Shown piece after piece: positions 34,901 through 49,900 of a stretch of 64,000 nucleotides of DNA (its first letter is position 1; the number at the start of each line of letters is the position of its first letter). The stretch lies in NCBI RefSeq assembly GCF_042186555.1, contig NC_133336.1, positions 186,210,599-186,274,598 on the forward strand, written 5' to 3'. Source of the DNA: Aquarana catesbeiana (Eukaryota > Chordata > Amphibia > Anura > Ranidae). A model generated the notes under the pieces. The model was not told where the DNA came from. It searched no databases and saw only the letters and a program-made list of their open reading frames with translations. The translations under genes were made by a program, and so were the position numbers.

Positions 34901-37900
34901 GCCCAGCAGCAGAGGCGGCTCTATAATTAGGCAAGTTAGGCGGTCGCCTAAGGCCTCGCCCTCACAGGGGCCTCGCGGCCGCCTAATTTGCCTTTTGCCT
35001 ATTGCAGTGGTTAACAGTGGTGGTTTCCCAGTCTGGTATGCCCAAAGTCACCAGCTCTGCGGTGATCTACCCGTCAATCACAGGCAGCTGACGGGTAGAT
35101 TGAGTATCGGCCGACATGCAGAGTAGCGTGGGAAGCGGCTGTAATAAGTCCTTACTGTCCGCTCTCATGTCGCGCTGCTCCCCGGCGGCCCCTCCCCTCC
35201 TCTCCTCTCGTCCATTCCAGGTGATGTCACAAGCATACAACGAGAGGAGAGGAGGGGAGGGGCCACCTGGGAGCAGCGCGACATGAGAGAGGACAGTAAG
35301 GACTTATTATAATACCGCCGCTTCCCGTGCTACTCTGCATTTAAAGGAAACTGAAAGAAAAGTGTACCCTGCTGTGCCCAGTATTCTGATGTACACCATA
35401 CCCTATGTCCAGTACCCTGATGTGCCCAGTACCCTGATATGCCCTGTACCCTGTGCCCTACCATGTCCAGTACCCTGATGTGCCCCATACCCTGTGCCCA
35501 GTACCCTGATGTGCCCTGTACCCTGTGCCCTGCCATGTCCAGTACCCTGATGTGCCCAGTACCCTGATGTGCCCTGTACCCTGTGCCCTGCCATGTCCAG
35601 TACCCTGATGTGCCCCATACCCTGTGCCCAGTACCCTGATGTGCCCAGTACCCTGATGTGCCCAGTACCCTGATGTGCCCTGTACCCTGTGCCCTGCCAT
35701 GTCCAGTACCCTAATGTGCCCCATACCCTGTGCCCAGTACCCTGATGTGCTCTGCTGTGCCCAGTGCCACATACCCTGTGCCCATACCCTGATGTGCCCT
35801 GCTGTGACCCATACCCTGATGTGACCAATACCCTGCACCCTGCTGTGCCCTATACCCTGTGCCCAAACCCTGATGTGCCCTGCTGTGCCCCATTCTCACA
35901 TGTGCCCCATACCCTGTGCCCTGCTGTGCCCGTACCCTGATGTGCCCTGCTTTGCCCCATACCCTGTGCCCAGTACCCCGATGTGCCCAGTACCCTGATG
36001 TGCCCTGTACCCTGTGCCCTGCCATGTCCAGTACCCTAATGTGCCTCATACCCTGTGCCCAGTACCCTGATGTACTCTGCTGTGCCCAGTGCCACATACT
36101 CTGTGCCTGTACCCTGATGTGCCCTGCTGTGACCCATACCCTGATGTGACCAATACTCTGCACCCTGCTGTGCCCCATACCCTGTGCCCAAACCCTGATG
36201 TGCCCCATTCCCTGATGTGCCCCATACCCTGCGCCCTGCTGTGCCCGTACCCTGATGTGCCCTGCTGTGCCCCATACCCTGTGCCCTGTTCCCATGCCCT
36301 GCTGTGCCCCATACCCTGTGCCCTGTATCCTGATGTTACCAGTACTCTGCTGTGCCCTGTACCATGCACCCTACTGTGCCCTGTACCATGTACCCTTATG
36401 TGCCTTGTACCCTGCTGTACCATGTACCCTGCTGTGCCCTGTACCCTGCTGTGTGCCCTGTACCACACTGTGTGCCCTGTACCCTGCTGTGCGCCCCATG
36501 CCCTGCTGTCTGCCTTTTGATAAGCCTTGCTGTGTACCCCATGTTATGCTGCTTGCCCCATGGTGTGCCCCATGCCCAGTCGTGAGCCCCTTAAAGTGCC
36601 CCATGTTCTGCTGTGAGCCCCATGATGTACCTCATGTTTTGCTGTGTGCCCTGTGATTTGTCCCCTGCCCTGCTGTGTGTCCTATGCCCTGCTGTGAGAC
36701 CCATGATGTGCCCCATGTTCTGCTGTGTGCCCCATGATGTGTCCCATGTTCTGCTGTGTGCCCCATGATGTGCCCAAGGTTCTGCTGTGTGCCCCATGAT
36801 GTGCCCAAGGTTCTGCTGTGTGCCCTATGATGTGCCCAATGTTCTGCTGTGTGCCCCATGATGTGCCCCATGTTCTGCTGTGTGCCCCATGATGTGCCCC
36901 ATGTTCTGCTGTGTGCCCCATGATGTGCCCCATGTTCTGCTGTGTGCCCCATGATGTACCCCATGTTCTGCTGCTTGCCCCATGATGTGTCCAAGGTTCT
37001 GCTGTGTGCCCCATGATGTGCCCAGTGTTCTGCTGTGTGCCCCATTATGTGCCCAATGTTCTGCTGTGTGCCCCATGATGTGCCCCATGTTCTGCTGTGT
37101 GCCCCTTGATGTGCCCCATGTTCTGCTGTGTGCCCCATGATGTGCCCCATGATGTACCCAATGTTCTGCTGTGTGCCCCATGATGTGCCCCATGTTCTGC
37201 TGTGTGCCCCATGATGTGCCCCATGTTCTGCTGTGTGCCCCATGATGTGCCCCATGTTCTGCTGTGTGTCCCATGATGTGCCCAATGTGCTGCTGTGTGC
37301 CCCATGTTCTGTGTGCCCCATGATGTGCCCAATGTTCTGCTGTGTGCCCCATAATGTCCCCTGCTGCCCCCCCCCCCCCCCCCCGTATTGTCTCCTGACC
37401 TCCTGTGCTCTACCCTGCTGTCCCCTGTACACTGCTTACCTAGGTTAAACCCAGAACTGAGCGTCTGTGGAAAAAAAAAGCATAAGTTTCACATAAAATA
37501 GGTAAGCTCTAAGATTTGTTTCCATTATTTAAAGGGGTTGTAAACCCTCATGTTTTTTCACCTTAATGCATTCTATGCATTTGTGTGAAAAAACTTCTGT
37601 CATTCAGCAGCCCCCCCATTTTACTCACCTGAGCCCGTTCGTCCCCCACGCCGGAGACGCGCTCTACCTCTCTAGACGGGGGTTCTTGGCTCTTGACTGG
37701 ATAGATTGATAGCAGCCCAGCCATTGACTCCCGCTGCTGTCAATCAAATCCAATGATACGGGGGGCGGGGCTGAGTCCGGAATTCTGTGTCTATGGACAC
37801 AAATGCTGGAAAAGGGAGTGTGCTCACAAGGTAACCCCCAGGGAGAGCACTTCTCCTAGGTGGTTTCCCAATGCGGGGAGGAGCCGCGAACGCCATTGGG

Positions 37901-40900
37901 GGACCCCAGAAGAGGATGTTTGTTCAAAATCGAACTGCACAGTGGAGGTAAGTATATGTTTGTTATTTTTTTTTTTTTTTAAACAAGGGTTTACAACCCC
38001 TTTAATGCTATATTTTTAAATGTTTTTATAACACAGCTCACTGATCATGCCAATGTTCTGTAAGCTATAGATCTGAACACTACAGGTTACAGCACACCTA
38101 AATTGTTAGCCCCACTCCTGAACTCCCAATGATTGTCTTACCCATACCCCAGTTCATTTTTAGTATTTTTCCCATTATGGGCGTGAGTGGGGCCTCATGT
38201 CCAAGTTTTGCCTAAGGCCTCTCAAAGCCTAGAGCCGCCTCTGGTCAGCAGATGATGAACACAGCAAACCTTGAGGACAATCTTCCTCTCTCGATACAGA
38301 AATCCTGAACTGCTTCTTTATGTACAAAACACCGTCCTTTGTAAATTATGAGCAAAAGTCCATTACAGACTAGGAGATAACTGTTTGCAAGAATATATCC
38401 CCTCCTTCTGTAGAACTGATCCCAGCTCCAACTATTAAGCAGGTCCTACCAGCCCTCCTGGCTGCTCTGGAGATCTCTCAGGGTAAGGATGAAGGGGTTA
38501 AGCACACCGCTGTCCCTCCAGAAAGCTGACTACATATGGCAGTCTTTCCCCTTGTAAAATCCCTGAGTATACTGGAGTACTGACACTGTCCTTTCTTGAT
38601 CCCACTTCTCCCAGATGTGTTTCCAGTTAAACTGCACTGCTGAAGGGATCCTTCCTGAGCCAGCCTAAGCCTCCAGACTGTGGGTAGCCAAACCCCCCCC
38701 CCCCCCCAGACCTAGAGGGCCCTCCATTCCACCGACAGTCTCCTCAGCACTCCATCCATCTCCATCTTCCACCCGACTCCCCTCCTATCATGACTCATCC
38801 ATATTTATGGGCTGGCTCAGACACCATGCTAGGCCCACGGCCTGGGGATTGGCTAAGTTCCCCTAAGTATGCAGATCAACCCTTCTGGCCCCTGCCCTCC
38901 AGCTTCTAGAAATTTCTCCAAACGTCCAGAACCATGGGGAGGCACCAGAGACCTGCCTGTATGAGTTATCCAGCCTGACCTGCAGTAAACTCTTGACCCA
39001 GATTCGAGACCCATCAGTTAGACCATAAGAAAAGCATAAATGTGCCTACACTTACACTAGTTGCACACTAGAGGGTGCTACATATGGGTTTGATAGTCCC
39101 ATGGCTAGACGTAGGGCGCGAGGCTTTCATAATGTATGTGGCACTTACTGCAAGGATTTCGGACATTATATGCTTGGTGACACTATGCTGGATACAATTG
39201 ATGTTTCTTGCTTACTGTCTATTGGGGGGTTACTTCTTATCTCTGGAACTATATGTTATATGTTTTTTCTGTAACTTTATGGTAATGCCTTTTTGCTTGT
39301 TCCTCTTTCTTGGAACTTACTGTGTACATACATGATGTCATAAATAGTTAAAAAGAAAAAAATTGTACAATCACAATATATCTGATCCTCAGCATTATAC
39401 ATATTTGCAGGGAGACTGTTTGTCTTGCTGGGCTTTCGCTGCAACAGGCGCTCTGGAATGCCAGATGAAGCTGAAGACAGGAAAGTTGCAGTCACTGAGC
39501 GAACAGCAGCTTGTGGATTGCAGCAAGAGCTTTGGAAACGGTGGATGCAAGGGAGGATGGTTTGATTTGGCTTTTGATTACATCATTAAACATGGACTTG
39601 CACTGGAATCCTCATACCCATACAAAGATAAGGTAACAAAACACAGTCCTGAGATACTATCCTCTTCTCACTGACACCAACGATAAGGCACCATTCATTC
39701 CACTGATTTAAACATTTATGAATGAACACCAACGATGGGGCACTATTTCTCCAAGTGACACCAATGATGGGACCCTATCTCTCCCACTGACACCAATGAT
39801 GGGGCGCTATTCTTCCCACTGACACCAACAATAGGGCTATATTCCTCCCAAAGACACCAACAATGGGGCACCATTTCTCCAACTTACACTAACGATGGTA
39901 CACAATTTCTTTCACTGACAACAATGATGGGACACTATTCCTCCCACTGACACCAGTAATGGGGCACTATTTCTTCCACTGATACCATTGAGGGAGTATT
40001 TTTCCTTCCACTGACACCAATGACGGGGCACTATTCCTCACACTGACACCAATAATGGGGCACTATTCCTCCCACTGACACCAATGATGGGGCACTATTC
40101 CTCCCACTGACACCAGTAATAGGGCACTATTTCTTCCACTGATACCATTGAGGGAGTATTATTCCTCCCACTGAAACCAATGATGGGGCACTATTCCTCC
40201 CACTGATACCAATGATGGGGCACTATTCTCCCCACTGACACCAATGATGGGGCACTATTCCTCCCACTGACACCAATGATGGGGCACTATTCCTCCCACT
40301 GACACCAATGATGGGGCACTATTCCCCCCACTGACACCAATGATGGGGCACCAATCCTCCCATTGATACCAATGATGGGGCACTATTCCCCCCCCTGACA
40401 CCAATGATGGGGCACTATTCTTCCCACTGACACCAACAATGGGGCTATATTCCTCCCAAAGACACCAATGATGGGGCACTATTCCTCCCACTGACACCAA
40501 TGATGGGGCACTATTCCCCCGCTGACACCAATTATGGGGCACTATTCTTCCCACTGATAACAATGATGGGGCTTTATTCCTTCCACTGGCACCAACAATG
40601 GGGCTATATTCCTCACAAAGACACCAACGATGGGGCACTATCCCCCACTGACACCAACGATGGGGCACCATTCCTCCAACTTACAATAACAATGGTACAT
40701 AATTCCTTTCACTGACACCAGTAATGGGGCACTATTTCTTCCTCTGATACCAATGAGTGGGTATTTTTCCTTCCACTGACACCAATAATGGGGCACTATT
40801 ACTTCCACTGACATGAATGATGGGGCACTATTCCCCCCATTGATACTAATGATGGGGCATTATTCCTTCCACGAGACACCAATGACGCGGCACTATTCCT

Positions 40901-43900
40901 CCCACTGACACCAATGATGGGGCACTATTCCTCCCACTGACACCAATGATGGGGCACTATTCCTCCCACTGACACCAATGATGGGGCACTATTCCTCTCA
41001 CTGATACCAATGATGGGGCATTATTCCTTCTACTGACACCAATGACGGGCACTATGTAATTTACAGTACTTACTGCCACTGACCACCAAAGCTGATACAT
41101 TGTCTACTCCCTTGGATTCTGGGGCATTTTCTACTCCCTCTGGCCATAATTTACTGTGAAGGACAGAAAACAGGCCCTTTATTTAGAAAGTTTGAAGCCC
41201 CTGCTCTAACTAGTATCACAGGCTGTATTGTACTGAGATTAGTTCAGTAACACTTACAGGTCTTGTTCCACCTTAGCATGTGACTGGGCAGTAAAAGGAG
41301 AAGCAGCTCATCTTTTAGTCACTTTGCTCTCTCCTTCTATCAATATGCTTCTTGTACTGCAGCCCATCTGATTGGCTCCTTGTGCTGCTTCTCTGGCCCC
41401 CATCTGAACTGCTATACAGGGACTACATGAGGCTGATACATAGAAGGGATTTATATTGGGATTTATTAAATTTATACATTTAATAAAAAACATACATTTA
41501 TTGATATATTAATGAGTGCAGAGCTTAAATAATTTGTGTCTTTTATATATTCCTGGAGTTCAACTTTAATTGGTTGACGTGGGCAATAAGTTATCAGACT
41601 TCAGACCATGAATCCTGTACTTAATTGTATTGCTTTTATCCATTCACTAGGAAGGCAAATGCATGTCTGCTCCTAGAGCTGCTAATTGCAGCAGTTATGT
41701 GAAAATACCATCTGAGAATGAACGGTCACTTCAACAAGCTGTGGCAATCAAGGGACCCGTGTCTGTTGCAATTAATTCTACTCTAAAGTCCTTCATGTCA
41801 TACGAAAAGGGTGCGTATAAAGTATTTGTACCCAATGCACAAATCAGATCTAGAGTCCTATTTAATAACACTGCTCTTTCAGCAGGCAGTAATGCTTACC
41901 ACCAGAGGTGTCACTAGGGGGTGGCCCATAGCCCCGAGTCTCTTGCCGCAGGGTCCCTGCCTAACCAGCGGGTCGCGGCTGCGGCGGCCTGCATTAGAGG
42001 CGGATGAGAGAAGAGAGAGGCGAGCGGGCGGACGAGCAGAGGGATGACATCCTCTCTCTCACCCGCTCCACATCACCGCTCTTCCACCCTCACAGACAGG
42101 CCTCTTCAATGTGGGAGGGATGTGCGGCGGGGAGCAGAGAAATGACATCATCACTCACTGCCCGCCACACATCAGCGCTCTTCTGCCCTCACAGCGCAGG
42201 TGCTCATTTTGTCAGAACACGGGCCTCTTCAATGTCGGAGGTGCAGCGGGGAGCAGAGAGATGACATCATCTCTCTCTGCCCGCCCTGCATCTCCACTCT
42301 CCTGCCCTCACTAAATGGACCAGTGCTGCCAGCCTGCCACCAATGCAGCAACAATGCACATTTGGTGGCACTGGCTGGCATGGCAAGTGACAACCCACAT
42401 CTGGTGGCAGGTGACGTGGCAAGTGACAATCTGCAAATGGTGACAGGTGACGTGGCAAGCAATCCGTAGTGGATTACTTTTCAGAGGGTGCTGTAGCAGC
42501 AGCTGGCTACTGCCACCTCCTGCTGTCTGTTTTTTTTTTTTTCCCTTTGAACTGTTTTTTAATTTAATGTCAAATGGCATTTGTACATTGTGACACCGTG
42601 TTACAATTGGTGAGCCAAGTGTTTGGCGTGCAGTTGTGGTGCAGCCCCACTGATCTCATCGGGCGAGATTTGTAGGTGGTGCTGCCCAACTTAAATTGCT
42701 TTGGTTCACTGAAACAGCATGTATACAGCCCTATGGGGCTGCAATGTTAGAATTCTGGGGGAGGGGGGCTTTGGGGCAGTAAAACCGCAGCTCAGTCGCC
42801 TGTTTTTATCAACCCCACCAATCCCCAGTGTGAAAGAGCCCTAATGTTCATATCACTTAGATCCTGTACTTATGGTTACCATGGATTTCTGAGTTTTTTG
42901 GCTGGGTGCTTCAGCCATGCTTGCCCATTGATCTTCACCCTTCAGGCTACTTCTCGCCTGTCCCCTGTCACCACAAACCCCAGGACAGACTCTCCATCTG
43001 TTGGGTGATCTCCTGACTGTTTTGGATTGGTTAAACTTTGATTGCCATGATTAGTTACAACCTGTCAGAAACATCAAACTCCTGATGAAGTCAAATTTGT
43101 TTTAACCACTTCAGCCCCGGAAGGTTTTATCCCCTTCCTGACCAGAGCACTTTTTCCAATTTGGCACTGCGTCGCTTTAACTGCTAATTGCGCGGTCATG
43201 CAATGCTGTACCCAAACAAAATTTGCATCCTTTTCTTCCCACATATAGAGCTTTCTTTTGATGGTATTTGATCACCTCTGCGGTTTTTATTTTTTGTGCT
43301 ATAAACGGAGAAAGACCGAAAATTTTGAAAAAAAAATGATATTTTCAACTTTTTGTTATAAAAAAAATCCAAAAAACTCAATTTTAGTCATACATTTAGG
43401 CCAAAATGTATTCAGCCACATGTCTTTGGTAAAAAAAAAAAGTCAATAAGCGTATATTTATTGGTTTGCGCAAAAGTTATAGCGTCTACAAACTAGGGTA
43501 CATTTTCTGGAATTTACACAGCTTTTAGTTTATGACTGCCTATGTCGTTTCTTTAGGTGCTAAAATGTCAGGGCAGTACAAAACCCCCCCAAATGACCCC
43601 ATTTTGGAAAGTAGACACCCCAAGGAAATTGCTGAGAGGCATGTTGAGCCCATTGAATATTTTATTTTTTTGTCCCAAGTGATTGAATAATGACAAAAAA
43701 AAAAAAGTTGTCACTAAATGATATATTGCTCACACATGCCATGGTTATATGCTTAATTGCACCCCAAAATACATTTTGCTGCTTCTCCTGAGTATGGGGA
43801 TACCACATGTGTGGGACTTTTTGGGAGCCTAGCCGCAGACGGGACCCTGAAAACCAAGCACCGCCTTCAGGATTTCTAAGGGTGTAAATTTTTAATTTCA

Positions 43901-46900
43901 CTCCTCACTACCTATCACAGTTTTGAAGGCCATAAAATGCTAAGATGGCACAACCCAGCCCCCCCCCCCCCCCCAAATGACCCCATTTTGTAAAGTAGAC
44001 ACCTCAAGCTATTCGCTGAGAGGCATGTGGAGTCCATGGAATATTTTATATTTTGCCACAAGTTGCGGGAAAATGACAAACTTTTTTTTTTTTAAAGTTG
44101 TCACTAAATGATATATTGCTCACACAGGCCATGGGCATATGTGGAATTGCACCTCAAAAAACATTCTGCTGCTTCTCCTGAGTACGGGGATACCACATGT
44201 GTGGGACTTTTTGGGAGCCTAGACGCGTACGGGACCCCGAAAACCAAGCACCGCCTTCAGTATTTCTAAGGGCGTAAATTTTTGATTTCACTCCTCACTA
44301 CCTATCGCAGTTTTGAAGGCCATAAAATGCTAAGATGGCACAACCCCCCCCCCCCCCCAAAATGACCCCATTTTGTAAAGTAGACACCCCAAGCTATTTG
44401 CTGAGAGGCATGTTGAGTCCATGGAATATTTTATATTTTGCCACAAGTTGCGGGAAAATGACAAACTTTTTTTTTTTGCACAAAGTTGTCACTAAATGAT
44501 ATATTGCTCAAAGATGCCATGGGCATATGTGGAATTGCACCCCAAAATACATTCTGCTGCTTCTCCTGAATACGGGGATACCACATGTGTGGGACCTCTT
44601 GGGAGCCTAGCCGCGTACGGCCCCGAAAACCAAGCACCGCCTTCAGGATTTCTAAGGGCATACATTTTTGATTTCACTCCTCACTACCTATCACAGTTTT
44701 GAAGGCCAAAAAATGCCAAGATGGCACAAACCCCCCCAAATGACCCCATTTTGGAAAGTAGACACCCCAAGCTATTTGCTGAGAGGCATGGTGAGTATTT
44801 TGCAGCTCTCATTTGTTTTTGAAAATGAAGAAAGAAAAAACTTTGTGACAAAAAGCAAGGTCTGCGAAAATACTCACCATACCTCTCAGCAAATAGATTT
44901 GGGGTGTCTACTTTCCAAAATGGGGTCATTTGGGGGGGGGGGGGTTGTGCCATCTGGGCATTCCATGGCCTCCGAAACTGTGATTGGCAGTGAGGAGTGA
45001 AATCAAAAATTTACACCCTTAGAAACCCTGAAGGTGGTGCTTGGTTTTCGGGGTCCTGTATGCGACTAGGCTCCCAAAAAGTCTCACACATGTGGTATCA
45101 GTGTACTCAGGAGACGCAACAGAATGTATTTTGGGGTGTAATTTCACATATGCTAATGGCATGTTTGAGCAATATATCATTTAGTGACAACTTTGTGCAA
45201 AAAAAAAAAAAATGTGTCTTTTTCCCGCAACTTGTGTCACAATATAAAATATTCCATGGACTCGACATGCCTCTCAGCAAATAGCTTGGGGTGTCTACTT
45301 TCCAAAATGGGGTCATTTGGGGGGGGGGGGGTTGAACTGTCCTGGCATTTTATGCACAACACTTAGAAGCTTATGTCACACATCACCCACTCTTCTAACC
45401 ACTTGAAGACAAAGCCCTTTCTGACACTTTTTGTTTACATGAAAAAATTTTTTTTTTTTTTGCAAGAAAATTACTTTGAAACATTATATATTTTTTTTAA
45501 CGCAAAGGCCCTACAGATTAAAATGGTGGGTGTTTCATTTTTTTTCACACAGTATTTGCGCAGCGTTTTTTCAAACGCTTTTTTTGGGAAAAAACACACT
45601 TTTTTTAATTTTAATGGACTAAAACACACTATATTGCCCAAATGTTTGATGAAATAAAAAAGATGATCTTAGGCCGAGTACATGGATACCAAACATGACA
45701 TGCTTTAAAATTGTGCACAAACGTGCAGTGGCGACAAACTACTTTTTTAAAAGCCTTTAAAAGCCTTTACAGGTTACCACTTTAGATTTACAGAGGAGGT
45801 CTACTGCTAAGATTACTGCCCTCGATCTGACCTTCGCGGTGATACCTCACATGCATGGTGCAATTGCTGTTTACAGTTGACGCCAGACCGACGCTTTTTC
45901 TTTATTATTTTTATTATTTTTTTTGCTTTTTTATCTTATTTTTAAATTGTTCCTTTTAGTTTTTTTTATCATTTTTATTGTTATCTCAGGGAATGTAAAC
46001 ATCCCCTATGATAGCAATAGGTAGTGACAAGTACTCTTTTTTGAAAAAATTGGCGTCTATTAGACCCTAGATCTCTCCTCTGCTCTCAAAGCATCTGACC
46101 ACACCAAGATCGGTGTGATAAAATGCTTTCCCAATTTCCCAATGGCGCTGTTTACATCCAGCGAAATCTAAGTCATGAAATGCTGGTAGCTTCCGGTTTC
46201 TTAGGCCATAGAGATGATTGGAGCCATTCTGGTCTCTGATCAGCTCTATGGTCAGCTGGCCGAATCACCGGCTGCATTCTCGGGTTCCCTGTTGGGATAG
46301 GAGAGCCAGAGAAAACCATGGAAGACGGTGGGGGGGGGGGGACATTCCCTCCCACTGCTTGTAAAAGCAGTCTAGAGGCTAATTAGCCGCTAGAATTGCT
46401 TTTACATGAAGGCCGACTGCTGGCTGCAAAGAATGATACCAAGATGATACCTAAACCTGCAGGCATCATTCTGGTGTAACCAAAGTCCAGCAACATACCA
46501 GTACGTTGCTGGTCCTTGTTGGGCATATATTGTAATCTTTTTTTTCATGCAGCCTGTGGGCTGAACGAAAAAAAGAGATTGATCGGTGGGTATGCCCACC
46601 ATTAGAATACCTCCCTTCATCCACCCACTTCTAATGATGGGCATACATGCACCATTTATATATGCCGAAGCATGGGGGCATCCGCCCCAAAAGTTAGGAG
46701 CAAATCGCTCCTCCGCCCCTGCTGCCCCCATGCTTTGGAACATATGCTCTTTTTTTTAACTGTGGTGGTGAAATCACCTCCGACAGCGCTGGAGTCACGG
46801 CTTTATGTATCGTGGGAGCAAACGCTGTTGCTGTCAAGATAAATAAATCCGCGCTGCAACTGAATGGCGTACCTGTTAAGCAAATGATGGTTAACAATAA

Positions 46901-49900
46901 AACAAAGTAACATTACAGTATAACAGTTATGCCCCGTACACACGGTCGGACTTTGTTCGGACATTCCGACAACAAAATCCTCAGATTTTTTCCGACGGAT
47001 GTTGGCTCAAACTTGTTTTGCTTACACACGGTCGCACAAAGTTGTCGGAATTTCCGATCGACAACCACGCGGTCACGTATACCACGTACAACGAGACTAG
47101 AAAAGGCCGGTTCAGAACCAAGCGCGGCACCCTTTGGGCTCCTTTTGCTAATCTCGTGTTAGTAAAAGTTTGGTGAGAGACGATTCGCGCTTTTTCAGAC
47201 TCGTGGCTTTCAGATCGTTTTCTGCTGTTCAGTTTGTGCTTGTGGGTTTGTATCAGCTCTTCAGTGCGTGCAGTCAGTTCGTATCCGAGTTTTCTGTGTG
47301 ATCTTGCCTGCTCGTTGCTGTTTTTCAGGTCGCTCTTCACAGGCCTTGCTGTTCTTCAGTGCGTTCTGTTACTTCGTTCTGAGCAGCCGACCGTTTTCTA
47401 GCCATGTTTCGTATGCGTACTCCTCGTACAGTTCGTGCTGTGTGGGGGCTTGGTGTTGGGGTCCTGACCTTGACACAAGTCCAGTCCATGAACAGGGTGG
47501 GGAGGAGTTCATGGACCAAGAATTGGTTGCTTCAGCGTCACCAGTTCTCTCATATGCCTTTGCTCCGTGAGATCCGTGAGAATAATCCTGATGATTTCAG
47601 GAACTTTCTCCGGATGACGGACCCCGTGTTTCACCGTCTGTTGGCTTCGCTGACCCCTTATATTAGCAGGCAGGATACCTGCATGAGGCAAGCCATCACT
47701 CCGGAGCAGAGGTTGGTCGCTACCTTGCGGTATTTGGCCACAGGGAGAAGCCTGCAGGACCTCAAGTTCTCGACAGGCATCTCCCCCCAGGCTCTTCTTT
47801 GTGGACATTTACTGCTTGTGTTTGTTTTAGCTGACCCTGACAGAAATGTGTGGAGTGCAGAAAATGTCGTGATTGTGTAACCTTATACAAAGCACTGTTG
47901 GCTGTTATTTACTAAATGCAAAGACACTTTTCACTACAAGTGCACTTGCAACTGCACTGAAACTGCACTTGTAGTGCAAAGTGGATTTCCCCTTAGGAAA
48001 TTACCCCCATTTTCTCATAAAACAACAATTACATCACCCCAAAAGTGTTGTAGCGTGAGACAATAATCCACACATTCTTGATGAACAATCTTTTTAATAC
48101 CTGCATAATCACATGTGCATTTACCAAAGGTTTTTCTGACAAACCAACATGTTTGTTGTATAACAATTTTTGTGGTGTCATTATCCAAAATCAAAATGTC
48201 CATTTTATAGAAAACAGGCCTGTGTAAAACCAACAAGAAAGACACAAATCTTGATCTTACAAAGTTCACATTTGGTAGAACTGGAAGGCAATATCAGACA
48301 TGAGTATTTAGGAACTGTGTTTGATATTGCGTTCAGATGGGGGGAAATCACCCTTGGAAAAGCCAAATTTGGAAGATGCACACAAATTTCCCAATGTCAA
48401 CATGTGCTATCTGCCATCAGGGGGGATCAAGGGATGTGTTTTGGGGGAGAAAGCCCTTCCTCACCGCTACTTTATTATTGAGGAAGGGGTTGCACCCCCA
48501 AAACGCGTCCATTGATCTCCCGTGATGGCAGATAGCACATGTTGACACACTGTGTGCATCTTCCAAATTTGGCTTTGGGAAAAATCACAAAAACATTTCG
48601 CACATTGTAGCACACAAAAGAAGAAAGAGATTTGGAGGGGTTTTAAACTCGCCCCAAAACATCAATGATGTTTTTATATTTTGGAATAACATCATTGATG
48701 TTTTGCTTGATGATTTCCAATTGTAAATTACACCCCATGATCTCCCCGATCAGGATCTGGGCACTTTCGGATGTGAAAGGATCTGGATCCACAACCTCAC
48801 GATCACCTAAAAAGAGAGGAACCCCAAAATAAATTAGGTTTCAAAAAAAGGCCGCAATCCATCTCTTATCTGAGCCTGTGGTCGCAGACACTCACCTGTT
48901 GTGGTAACTACTTCCACCACGTCTTCTTCCTCCTGCTCAGCTTGTGTTGGGGGGTTTTCCCCTTCTTCCAGAGGGGGGGGGCTCTGGTCTCCTCGGATGA
49001 GGGGTGTCCTCCGAGTCTTTTATCCCCTATGTAAAACAAAAATGGTATAATTAGCACACAGATATTTAATGTCAGAACTATAAAGATGAAACATTGCTTG
49101 GAAGTGGGGTACAATTGTCTATTTTAGCCGAGTTCCAAGATGTAGCTTTTTTAGTGCCCTTTGTCAAGCTGCAATACTTTACCTGTTTGGTACAAGCTTC
49201 ACAGATGTAGCCCCCCCCCTATAGTATACACTGGAGCACCTGTGTGGCCCCCTAATAAAAATGGTGTTCTTGTGTCCCACACTAGTGCTCCAGTGTCCAG
49301 ATGTGAAAGCAGCTGCTCAGTGTCCTCTCCTTACACAGAATCTAGTTTGCATTTCATTCTAGTAACAAAGCCATCTACACAACCCAATTCTTTGAAGACA
49401 AGTATAGGGCGTCAAAATGGTGGCCAAATGCATATGGCCTAAACAATGGTATTTTATCGTCCGAAATAACAATGTGTGATCCGAACGAATAATGTGCCCA
49501 TGAACATGAAAGTTGCCATTTTAAACTGTACAACAGTTCCTAAAAGCACATGGAGCAGCACGAACGTAATAAACATAAAGAATAGGAACACAGCACAACT
49601 ACTTACTTTTTTGCAGCACTCTCCGGATCTTTCTGTACTGCTCATGTTCTCGTAATTTCAGGTCCGACCACCGCTTCCTGAGCTGATCTTTCGATCGTCA
49701 TACTCCGAATTTCCGGTGCAGACTCCTGACCACTTTTGCCATGATCTTGGCCTTTCTGACATTGGGGTTGGGGTAAGGCCCATACTTTCCATCATAGTCG
49801 GCCTTCTTCAGGATGTCCACCATCTCCAACATCTCCCCAAAGGACATATTTGAGTCCTTTAATCTCCTTCTGGATCGGGACGTTTCAGGCTCCAGCCTTT

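Larger units (their letters stand above)
34910..38243. mobile_element. hAT-like element with hairpin and minisatellite interior
   Basis: The left end CAGAGGCGGCTCT and right end AGAGCCGCCTCTG are inverted. The flanking 8-mers (cccagcag and gtcagcag) agree at six of eight positions, a plausible decayed hAT duplication. The interior, in order: an inner inverted repeat (ggcggtcgcctaaggcctc / aggcct...), a long hairpin, about 2 kb of minisatellite and a TTAA MITE. No transposase was found. Confidence 0.72.

Noticed and set aside
36632..37432. A 266-codon minus-strand ORF with MGHTAEH repeats
   Set aside because: It is a by-product of the 30-bp minisatellite, whose period is a multiple of three; several frames on both strands are open at once.
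47880..48640. Search for the missing Harbinger catalytic exons
   Set aside because: No DDE-type motif was found in any frame between the truncated transposase and the Myb/SANT-like gene; the region is 3' flank plus a foldback.
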